Shown here: positions 1 through 4,550 of the stretch, one piece after another
How the letters are laid out: each line of letters opens with the position of its first letter
How positions within the stretch are numbered: the stretch's first letter is position 1
DNA from: a bacterium
Lineage (GTDB): Bacteria > Patescibacteriota > Minisyncoccia > Minisyncoccales > PEYH01
NCBI GenBank assembly: GCA_021163545.1
Contig: JAGGTU010000013.1
Coordinates: forward strand, 1-6,013
DNA: 6,013 nucleotides
Direction of reading: 5' to 3'
Position numbers and translations under genes: made by a program
Notes under the pieces: model-generated
What the model saw: the letters and a program-made list of their open reading frames with translations, nothing else
Databases searched by the model: none
Told to the model about the DNA's origin: nothing

Positions 1-70
1 ATGATCTTTTTTGAATTTTGGTCATTTGAATTTAGAATTTGTTTGGGATTTGGTGCTTGGTACTTGGAAT
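1..70. repeat. Low-complexity dispersed-type repeat inside mpg
   Basis: On the minus strand this stretch reads as degenerate short phrases: CCAAGTACCAAGCACC, CAAATCCCAAACAAATTC, TAAATTCAAATGACC. They resemble a family of dispersed CAAATTCCAAA-type repeats that I recall from CPR and other environmental genomes. The composition differs from the preceding mpg codons (runs of CCAAR and CAAAT). The stretch stays in frame, encoding Asn/Gln/Lys/Pro-rich residues 117-138. Only one copy is present here and it is cut by the window edge, so its full length and copy number are unknown. Confidence 0.5.
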
Positions 71-416
71 CTCCAAAATCTTTTGATTTTATTATCGGTT
101 CTATTGCTCTTATCAAAACACACTCGGGAGTACAATTTAAAGAGGTAGTAATATTCAACTGCCAATACATTCCATAACAAAGATAGATATAAATATGACC
201 TCCTTCTAAAAATTCAGCTAAATTTCTTTTTGTTACTTTCCATTGATAAGAATGTGAGGCTTTATCTTCAGGCCCAATATATGCTTCGGTTTCAACAATC
301 TTTCCAACCACCAAAAACCTTTTCCCTATTTTCCTTACAATATATTTTCCCAAAAGTTCCTTTGCCACCAGAAGTGTGTCTCTTGTATAAAAATCTCTTT
401 TTAATCTCTCTCCCAT
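1..416 (-). CDS. mpg: 3-methyladenine DNA glycosylase (AAG/MPG family), 3' end beyond window
   Basis: Base-excision repair enzyme that removes alkylated purines such as 3-methyladenine by cleaving the N-glycosidic bond. The 138 visible codons were translated by hand from an ATG at 416. They give an N-terminal FYTRDTLLVAKELLGKYIV block (residues 9-27), then IVETEAYIGPEDKASHS (40-56), IYIYLCYGMYWQLN (75-88) and VLIRAIEP (100-107), the usual order of the AAG fold. Residues matching the human AAG active site are present: E44 (general base position), Y46, H55, Y78, N88 and R103. The C-terminal third, normally starting with a GPGKL motif, lies outside the window. Residues 117-138 look like translated low-complexity repeat and fall where the family has a variable loop. 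An in-frame ATG at 452 would add 12 residues (MERELCSFHFKN), but it lies inside a hairpin, and the family normally begins close to the FYxRDT block, so 416 is preferred. No Shine-Dalgarno is seen for either start. Whether the gene is intact cannot be judged from here. Confidence 0.9.
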   Translation of the reverse strand, partial: MGERLKRDFYTRDTLLVAKELLGKYIVRKIGKRFLVVGKIVETEAYIGPEDKASHSYQWKVTKRNLAEFLEGGHIYIYLCYGMYWQLNITTSLNCTPECVLIRAIEPIIKSKDFGDSKYQAPNPKQILNSNDQNSKKI

Positions 417-424
417 ATTTTTAA

Positions 425-453
425 AATGGAACGAGCACAGTTCTCGTTCCATT
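425..453 (-). terminator. Terminator-like hairpin after rpsI
   Basis: A perfect 11-bp inverted repeat (AATGGAACGAG / CTCGTTCCATT) with a 7-nt loop begins 26 nt past the rpsI stop codon. In the minus-strand transcript the stem is followed by UUAAAAAU, so the U tract is short (four U counting the two stem U's). This is a plausible intrinsic end for the ribosomal operon, though not a textbook one. It sits only 8 nt upstream of the preferred mpg start, so it may also affect mpg expression. On the plus strand no T tract follows, so bidirectional use is unlikely. Confidence 0.6.
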
Positions 454-478
454 ATGTTAACAAGATTAAATTTGAGAT

Positions 479-952
479 TTACCGTTTTGACCACTGAGGT
501 GCACGCCTTGCGCGTTTCAATCCGGGTTTCTTTCTTTCTCTTTCTCTTGGATCTCGTGTTAAAAATCCAGCTTTTTTGAGAGGTTTTTTGAAATTAGGAT
601 TAAATTTTGCCAAAGCTCTTGCTAGTCCGTGTCTTATAGCTTCTGCTTGACCGGTTATCCCTCCTCCTTTTACCTTCGCAGTCACCTTAAATTTAGAAAG
701 TTGGTTTATTGTTTTCAGGGGAGCAAAAATGATCTCATGATAAAACGGATCTTTAAAATATTCCTGATATGGTTTCTCGTTAATCACAAATGCGTGCTCT
801 CGGGTAGGATAAATTCTCACTCTTGCCACGGAGGTTTTCCTTCTACCAACTCCTTCAAAATACTGAGCTTTCTTCTCTTTGGTTGGCTTTTCTTTTGTTG
901 TAGTCTTCTTTGTTGAAACTTCTTTTTTTGTTGTCTTTGGTTTTCTTGGCAT
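479..952 (-). CDS. rpsI: 30S ribosomal protein S9 (uS9)
   Basis: Small-subunit head protein whose C-terminal tail reaches the P-site tRNA. The 157-residue product has the family signatures in order: GVGRRKTSVARVRIYP (about 34-49), VKGGGITGQAEAIRHGLARAL (about 94-114), then AGFLTRDPRERERKKPGLKRARRAPQWSKR at the C-terminus, ending in the conserved SKR tail. It is longer than the roughly 130 residues of E. coli S9 because of a lysine/threonine-rich N-terminal extension of about 30 residues (MPRKPKTTKK onward), probably disordered and RNA-binding. The ATG lies 2 nt after the rplM stop codon, in the normal rplM-rpsI pairing, and it is the last gene of the operon before the hairpin at 425-453. No Shine-Dalgarno is visible; the start context is GAATAAAAATG, so translation is probably coupled to rplM. 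Confidence 0.98.
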   Translation of the reverse strand: MPRKPKTTKKEVSTKKTTTKEKPTKEKKAQYFEGVGRRKTSVARVRIYPTREHAFVINEKPYQEYFKDPFYHEIIFAPLKTINQLSKFKVTAKVKGGGITGQAEAIRHGLARALAKFNPNFKKPLKKAGFLTRDPRERERKKPGLKRARRAPQWSKR

Positions 953-954
953 TT

Positions 955-1326
955 TTATTCAAGTTTTAATCTTTTTATCATTTTTTTACGCAGTTTGTTT
1001 TTGGGAAGCATACCCATTACTGCATTTCTTAATACCTTATATGGATCTTTTTTTAAAAGCTCCTCAAGTGTTTGTACTTTTAGCCCTCCCAAGTATCCAG
1101 AGTGACGATAATATTTTTTATTTTTTAATTTCTTCCCTGTAAATCTTACCTTATCAAAATTTTTAACAACGACAAAGTCGCCGATATCTTTATATGGGGC
1201 GTATTCGGGTTTATGTTTTCCTTGTAATAAAACCGCGATCTCAGAGGCAAGTCTTCCAAGAGATTTCCCTTGGGCATCAATTATATGAGTTTCTCTTTGA
1301 AGTGTTTTGTTAGTTTTTTGTGGCAT
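955..1326 (-). CDS. rplM: 50S ribosomal protein L13 (uL13), short form
   Basis: Early-assembling large-subunit protein. The family hallmarks are present: IIDAQGKSLGRLASEIAVLL (about 15-34), GKHKPEYAPYKDIGDFVVVKN (about 36-56), FTGKKLKNKKYYRHSGYLGGLK (about 62-83) and AVMGMLPKNKLRKKMIKRLK (about 102-121). At 123 residues it is about 20 shorter than E. coli L13 (142). It stops just where the usual tail with the conserved HPHxAQ motif would begin. The stop codon is followed 2 nt later by the rpsI start, so this is a true end rather than an assembly gap. The ATG at 1326 follows the rplQ stop with a single base between (TAA-A-ATG), which suggests translational coupling. Confidence 0.97.
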   Translation of the reverse strand: MPQKTNKTLQRETHIIDAQGKSLGRLASEIAVLLQGKHKPEYAPYKDIGDFVVVKNFDKVRFTGKKLKNKKYYRHSGYLGGLKVQTLEELLKKDPYKVLRNAVMGMLPKNKLRKKMIKRLKLE

Positions 1327-1327
1327 T

Positions 1328-1678
1328 TTATTTCACAAATTCAATTATTGCCATCTTCGCCCCATCACTTTTTCTTGGAGATAACTTCAAAATGCGGGTA
1401 TAACCCCCAGGTCTATCTTTATATCTTGGAGCAATCTCGTCAAATAACTTTTTGGTGCTTTTTTTAGTTAACACTCTTGCAACAGCTCTTCTTTCACTAA
1501 GCCCTCCCCTTTTTGCTTTTGTTATCAGTTTCTCCACAAAAGATGCTAATTCTTTAGCCTTAGCATGTGTTGTAGTAATTCTTTCATGTTCAACTAAAGA
1601 TTCGGCTAAACTTTTTAGTAAAGCCTTTCTTTGATCTTTGTTTCTTTTAAGCTTTCTTCCCTTTTTCTTTTTTCGCAT
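1328..1678 (-). CDS. rplQ: 50S ribosomal protein L17 (bL17)
   Basis: Bacterial-specific large-subunit protein near the exit tunnel. The 116-residue product carries GRKLKRNKDQRKALLKSLAESL (about 7-28), the HERITTTHAKAKEL block (about 31-44), and LFDEIAPRYKDRPGGYTRILKLSPRKSDGAKMAIIEFV up to the C-terminus, all characteristic of L17. It is slightly shorter than the E. coli protein (127) because the C-terminal tail is missing, as in many bacteria. The start ATG is 3 nt after the rpoA stop and the stop is 1 nt before the rplM start. It therefore lies in the tightly packed distal half of the operon, and rpoA-rplQ is the standard order. No Shine-Dalgarno is evident before the start (CCTGAATAAACTATG). 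Confidence 0.98.
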   Translation of the reverse strand: MRKKKKGRKLKRNKDQRKALLKSLAESLVEHERITTTHAKAKELASFVEKLITKAKRGGLSERRAVARVLTKKSTKKLFDEIAPRYKDRPGGYTRILKLSPRKSDGAKMAIIEFVK

Positions 1679-1681
1679 AGT

Positions 1682-2644
1682 TTATTCAGGCTTCAATTCT
1701 AAACCAAGTTTTTTGAGAGCTTTTTTGATTTCTTTAATTCCTGCTTGACCTAATCCTTCCAAGGCGAGTAAATCTTTCTCTCGTTTCCTGATAAGCCCCC
1801 CTACCGTTTTAATATGGGAATTCAATAAGGCATTAGTGGTTCGGGTAGATAGTTTTAATTCTTCTATAGGAAAACTAGATACATCTTTCTTCTCTTTTTC
1901 CTCTTTTTCTTTGCCTTCTTTCTCAGGTTTTTGGGGCTTGGGTTTTTCTTCTTTGATATATTTCTTTATCGCCTCCTCTACAAAATTAAAGTGAGCTAAC
2001 AAAATTTGGGTTGCCTGATCTAATGCTTTTTGTGGAGAAATGGTACCATCGGTCTCTATCTCTAAATATAACCTATCAAAATCGGTTCTCTCCCCCACTC
2101 TCATGTTTTCTACTTTATAGCTCACTCTCTTAATTGGAGTGTAAATTGCATCCAAAAGAATCTCACCAACTGAAAGTTTTTCCTTTGTACGCATCTCTCT
2201 TGGTTCATACCCAACACCTTTCCTTACAATAATCTCCATTTCTAAATTGGCGTTCTTGTTTGTTAATGTGGCAATGTGTTGGTCCTTATTTACCAGCTCA
2301 AGCTGCGGAGGAAGCTCAAGATCTTTACCCTTTACTTCTTTTTGACCTTTTGCTTTTAAAAATGCTCTTATTGGTTCATCTGAAAAAACTTTAAATCTCA
2401 ATTTTTTCAAATTAAGGCAAATATGAATAACATCTTCTAATACCCCGGGGATTGTTGAAAATTCATGTGAGACTCCTTTAATTTTTACATCTGTAATTGC
2501 TGCCCCCTCAAGCGAAGAAAGAAGTACCCTCCTGAGGGTATTGCCAATGGTTATCCCATAACCAGGATATAAACCCTCAATTACAAATTTTGCATAATTT
2601 TCTTTTTCTTGAAGAATTTTGAAAGATAATGGTAAAGGAATCAT
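1682..2644 (-). CDS. rpoA: DNA-directed RNA polymerase subunit alpha
   Basis: Scaffold subunit of RNA polymerase; it dimerises to nucleate core assembly and its C-terminal domain contacts promoter DNA and activators. The 320-residue product has the N-terminal assembly domain with YGITIGNTLRRVLLSSLEGAAIT (about 29-51) and GVGYEP (about 143-148), then DAIYTPIKRVSYKVENMRVGERTDFDRL. A charged Lys/Glu/Pro linker (about 226-258) joins it to the C-terminal helix-hairpin-helix domain (about 260-320). In that domain R268 and N271 match E. coli R265 and N268, and G299 and E305 match G296 and E302. The positions of E. coli K298 and S299 are A301 and G302 here, so DNA contact at UP elements may differ. 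The ATG lies 9 nt below the base of a long hairpin (2654-2707) and lacks a Shine-Dalgarno. Its neighbours rpsD and rplQ are standard. Confidence 0.98.
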   Translation of the reverse strand: MIPLPLSFKILQEKENYAKFVIEGLYPGYGITIGNTLRRVLLSSLEGAAITDVKIKGVSHEFSTIPGVLEDVIHICLNLKKLRFKVFSDEPIRAFLKAKGQKEVKGKDLELPPQLELVNKDQHIATLTNKNANLEMEIIVRKGVGYEPREMRTKEKLSVGEILLDAIYTPIKRVSYKVENMRVGERTDFDRLYLEIETDGTISPQKALDQATQILLAHFNFVEEAIKKYIKEEKPKPQKPEKEGKEKEEKEKKDVSSFPIEELKLSTRTTNALLNSHIKTVGGLIRKREKDLLALEGLGQAGIKEIKKALKKLGLELKPE

Positions 2645-2653
2645 ATAATGTAG

Positions 2654-2707
2654 AAGAAAACGCAGTTCCAGACTAGATGAAAAATCTAGCCGGCCCTACG
2701 TCTTCTT
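2654..2707 (-). promoter_or_regulatory. Long imperfect hairpin between rpsD and rpoA
   Basis: In the minus-strand transcript AAGAAGACGUAG (2707-2696) pairs with CUGCGUUUUCUU (2665-2654) over 12 bp including two G-U wobbles. Inside it GGCUAGAU (2691-2684) pairs with AUCUAGUC (2678-2671) over 8 bp around a 5-nt loop (UUUUC). The junction GGCC/UGGAA can form two C-G pairs, a bulged U and tandem G-A mismatches. The structure fills most of the rpsD/rpoA gap, starting 7 nt after the rpsD stop and ending 9 nt before the rpoA ATG. No U tract follows, so it is not a standard terminator. It could be a translational control site for rpoA, an RNase III-type processing site or a small repeat element. A link to S4 autoregulation is only inference from its position. 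Confidence 0.6.
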
Positions 2708-2714
2708 GCTTAAT

Positions 2715-3359
2715 TTATTTTGAATAAAATTCAAAGATTGAAGATATCTCAGCAGGAGGTGATGCTTCCTCCAAAGATGGAACCCCTATAACTTCTCCTC
2801 TCATTTTATCAACATCCAACTTCAACCAAGATGGTGGCTGATGTTTTTTGAGCTTCAAAAGAACCTTATTTTTAAAAATCGTCTTTTTTTGTGAGGATGG
2901 TTTTACCTGTACCACATCTCCTTTTCTAAGCTCTATACTGGGAATATTGACAGGTTTTCCATTGAGTAAAAAATGACCATGAGTAACCAACTGCCTAGCC
3001 TGAGCCCTTGAATCAGCAAAACCAAGCCTGAAAACAACATTATCAAGTCTTGATTCTAACCTTTTTATAAGGGCCTGAGTTGCATCTTCTCCTTTCTTTC
3101 TGGATTCCTCTAATACTTCCTTTACATATTTCTTAAATTGCCCCTCTTGCAAATTATACCAATGTTTTAACTTTTGTTTTTCCATTAATTCTCTTCCATA
3201 TTCAGAAAGACCTCCCCTTCTTCTTTTACCTCTAATGCCAGGAGGGTATGGTTTTGTTACCATAGGGCATTTTTGAGTTAAGCATTTCTCTCCCTTCAAA
3301 AAAAGCTTCTTCCCTGCCCTTCTACAAATTTTGCATTTAGCTGGTCTTCTAATTCCCAT
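2715..3359 (-). CDS. rpsD: 30S ribosomal protein S4 (uS4), zinc-binding form
   Basis: Primary 16S rRNA-binding protein that starts small-subunit assembly; in many bacteria it also represses its own operon. The 214-residue product begins with a four-cysteine cluster (C9, C12, C26, C31) typical of the zinc-binding variant of S4. It continues with PPGIRGKRRRGGLSEYGREL (about 39-58), EKQKLKHWYNLQEGQFKKY (about 60-78) and an S4 RNA-binding domain including RLDNVVFRLGFADSRAQARQLVTHGHFLLNGKPVNIPS (about 104-141). The length is close to E. coli S4 (206). The start at 3359 is the only sensible one because the MGIRRPAKCKIC N-terminus carries the first zinc ligands. Upstream is a nine-unit octamer array and downstream a long hairpin, so both flanks of this gene carry unusual sequence. 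No Shine-Dalgarno (TATAAAAATATG). Confidence 0.98.
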   Translation of the reverse strand: MGIRRPAKCKICRRAGKKLFLKGEKCLTQKCPMVTKPYPPGIRGKRRRGGLSEYGRELMEKQKLKHWYNLQEGQFKKYVKEVLEESRKKGEDATQALIKRLESRLDNVVFRLGFADSRAQARQLVTHGHFLLNGKPVNIPSIELRKGDVVQVKPSSQKKTIFKNKVLLKLKKHQPPSWLKLDVDKMRGEVIGVPSLEEASPPAEISSIFEFYSK

Positions 3360-3367
3360 ATTTTTAT

Positions 3368-3434
3368 ACGAAATTTCGATATGTCGATATTTCGAAATGT
3401 CGATTTCCGATATATCGATATTTCGAAATTTCGA
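3368..3434. repeat. Octamer array TCGAnATn, nine units (rpsK/rpsD gap)
   Basis: Nine units spaced 8 bp apart with the core TCGA (plus-strand cores at 3368, 3376, 3384, 3392, 3400, 3407, 3415, 3423, 3431). The first reads ACGA and the sixth CCGA, and the fifth spacer is one base short (TTT). The intact spacers are 4-mers with a central AT (AATT, TATG, TATT, AATG, TATA). The array begins 2 nt past the rpsK stop codon and ends 8 nt before the rpsD ATG. Because TCGA and AT are both dyad centres, the array has the same form on both strands. Confidence 0.95.
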
Positions 3435-3436
3435 TA

Positions 3437-3895
3437 TTAGACTCTTCTTGGTTTTGGCCTTTTACATCCGTTATGAGGAATAGGGGTTACATCTTCTATC
3501 GAGACAATATTTACTCCTTTTGTGGCTAAAGTTCTCAACGCTGACTCTCTCCCTGTACCAATACCTTTTACTTTTACTTTAACTTCTTCTAACTTCAATT
3601 TCTCAATTGCCTGGGCCATCACCTCAGCTGCTTTTGCAGCTGCATATGGTGTGCCTTTTTTGGTACCCTTAAACCCTATTTTTCCTGCACTCACCCATGC
3701 CAACACGTGTCCTTGTGGATCTGTAAGGGTAAGATAAGTATTGTTGTAAGTTGAGGCAATATGAAGAATACCCTTTTTTAATACCTTTGGGGCTAATTTT
3801 GTTGGTACAGCAACTTTCTGAATCTTAGACTCAACCTCTTCTCTTTCTTTTAATACCTCTTGTTCTGTTTGTTTAATAACTCTTTTTTTGCCCAT
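3437..3895 (-). CDS. rpsK: 30S ribosomal protein S11 (uS11)
   Basis: Platform protein of the small subunit that lies near the E-site mRNA and the anti-Shine-Dalgarno end of 16S rRNA. The 152-residue product has a charged N-terminal extension (residues 1-40, rich in Lys, Glu and Val). The S11 core follows: GILHIASTYNNTYLTLTDPQGHVLAWVSAGKIGFKGTKKGTPYAAAKAAE (about 42-91), VKVKGIGTGRESALRTLA (about 108-125), and a C-terminus with PHNGCKRPKPRRV. A TTG three codons upstream (3904) also opens the frame, but that TTG is the decayed terminal unit of the neighbouring octamer array (TTGA). The ATG at 3895 also shares the ATAAC-ATG context of rpsM, so the ATG is preferred. No Shine-Dalgarno is present. 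It is flanked on both sides by octamer arrays. Confidence 0.97.
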   Translation of the reverse strand: MGKKRVIKQTEQEVLKEREEVESKIQKVAVPTKLAPKVLKKGILHIASTYNNTYLTLTDPQGHVLAWVSAGKIGFKGTKKGTPYAAAKAAEVMAQAIEKLKLEEVKVKVKGIGTGRESALRTLATKGVNIVSIEDVTPIPHNGCKRPKPRRV

Positions 3896-3900
3896 GTTAT

Positions 3901-3936
3901 TCAATATTTCGAAATTTCGATATCTCGATATGTCAA
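3901..3936. repeat. Octamer array TCGAnATn, five units (rpsM/rpsK gap)
   Basis: Plus-strand cores fall at 3901 (TCAA), 3909, 3917, 3925 (TCGA) and 3933 (TCAA), exactly 8 bp apart, with spacers TATT, AATT, TATC and TATG. Both terminal units carry the TCGA-to-TCAA transition. The array abuts the rpsM stop codon with no gap and ends 5 nt (ATAAC on the coding strand) before the preferred rpsK ATG. It is the shortest and most decayed of the four arrays. Confidence 0.93.
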
Positions 3937-4326
3937 TTATTTAGGCGCTGGTGGTGGCTTTCTACCAGAACCTACGGTTTTTCTAACATTACCTCTTACT
4001 GTGCGTGAATTAACTCTTGTTGTCTGGCCTCTTACTGGTAATCCCTTTATATGCCGAATACCTCTCCAACAGCCAATTTCTTTTAATCTTTTGATAGACA
4101 TCATAACCTCTCTTCTTAGATCTCCCTCAACTTTATAATTCTTATTAATAATTTCTTGAATCCTTTTTACCTCTTCTGGTTTTAGGTCTTTTACTCTTTT
4201 ATATCTCTCAACTTTTGCCTCCTGTAAAATTTTTCGAGCAGAAGATCGTCCTATACCATAAATATAGGTTAAGGCAGTTTCTATTTGTTTGTCGTCTTTT
4301 AATGTTACTCCTGAAATTCTTACCAT
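3937..4326 (-). CDS. rpsM: 30S ribosomal protein S13 (uS13)
   Basis: Small-subunit head protein that forms intersubunit bridges and contacts P-site tRNA through its C-terminal tail. The 129-residue product shows YIYGIGRSSARKILQEA (about 22-38), NKNYKVEGDLRREVMMSIKRLKEIGCWRGIRHIKGLPVRGQTTRVNSRT (about 61-109) and a basic, proline-rich tail GNVRKTVGSGRKPPPAPK. It is about ten residues longer than E. coli S13 (118) because of that tail, a style I associate with CPR bacteria. The ATG at 4326 is preceded by ATAAC and an octamer array, with no Shine-Dalgarno. The order rpmJ-rpsM-rpsK-rpsD is the usual one. Confidence 0.98.
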   Translation of the reverse strand: MVRISGVTLKDDKQIETALTYIYGIGRSSARKILQEAKVERYKRVKDLKPEEVKRIQEIINKNYKVEGDLRREVMMSIKRLKEIGCWRGIRHIKGLPVRGQTTRVNSRTVRGNVRKTVGSGRKPPPAPK

Positions 4327-4331
4327 GTTAT

Positions 4332-4383
4332 TTGATATTTCGATATTTCGAAATGTCGATATATCGATATTTCGAAATTTCGA
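4332..4383. repeat. Octamer array TCGAnATn, seven units (rpmJ/rpsM gap)
   Basis: Seven units in exact 8-bp register on the plus strand: TTGA at 4332, then TCGA at 4340, 4348, 4356, 4364, 4372 and 4380, with spacers TATT, TATT, AATG, TATA, TATT and AATT. Only the unit next to rpsM is decayed (TTGA). In the transcribed direction the array begins 2 nt after the rpmJ stop and ends 5 nt (ATAAC) before the rpsM ATG. Confidence 0.95.
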
Positions 4384-4385
4384 GG

Positions 4386-4502
4386 TTATTTCCCTTGTCT
4401 TTGTTTGTGTTTTGGATTCTCACAGATAACATAAACGCGTCCTTTGCGTCTTACGATTTTACATTTTTTACAAATTTTTTTGACTGATGGTCTTACTTTC
4501 AT
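4386..4502 (-). CDS. rpmJ: 50S ribosomal protein L36 (bL36), zinc-ribbon form
   Basis: The smallest large-subunit protein; it binds 23S rRNA near the peptidyl transferase region and is typically encoded just after infA. Hand translation from the ATG at 4502 gives 38 codons starting MKVRPSVKKICKKCKIVRRK and ending KHKQRQGK, the full usual length of 37-38 residues. The zinc ligands of the classic form are present: C11, C14, C27 and H32. The gene is very short but unmistakable. It is bracketed by octamer arrays on both sides (2 nt to the upstream array, 2 nt to the downstream one), and the start (TCGATTATG) has no Shine-Dalgarno. Confidence 0.98.
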   Translation of the reverse strand: MKVRPSVKKICKKCKIVRRKGRVYVICENPKHKQRQGK

Positions 4503-4504
4503 AA

Positions 4505-4548
4505 TCGATATTTCGATATGTCGAAATTTCGATATTTCGATATATCGA
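4505..4548. repeat. Octamer array TCGAnATn, six units (infA/rpmJ gap)
   Basis: Six perfect TCGA cores at 4505, 4513, 4521, 4529, 4537 and 4545, each separated by a 4-nt spacer with central AT (TATT, TATG, AATT, TATT, TATA). This is the cleanest of the four arrays, with no decayed unit. It begins 2 nt after the infA stop and ends 2 nt before the rpmJ ATG, so it makes up nearly the whole gap. Confidence 0.96.
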
Positions 4549-4550
4549 GT

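Noticed and set aside
230..424. Plus-strand open frame opposite mpg
   Set aside because: The minus strand encodes a clear Mpg N-terminus with active-site residues; the plus-strand translation has no family-like features.
629..1142. Plus-strand frames opposite rpsI and rplM
   Set aside because: They are antisense shadows of ribosomal protein genes, hydrophobic and Phe-rich because the sense strand is Lys-rich.
2654..2707. Intrinsic terminator between rpsD and rpoA
   Set aside because: The hairpin is followed by CUACAUUAUAUG with no U tract and lies directly before rpoA, which has no obvious promoter of its own.
3896..3904. TTG start for rpsK at 3904
   Set aside because: The TTG is part of a decayed octamer unit; the ATG at 3895 has the same ATAAC context as rpsM and fits better.
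3360..4550. CRISPR array reading of the repeated gap sequences
   Set aside because: The units are 8 bp with 4-bp cores and no unique spacers of 25-40 bp, the arrays are split by genes, and no cas genes are visible.
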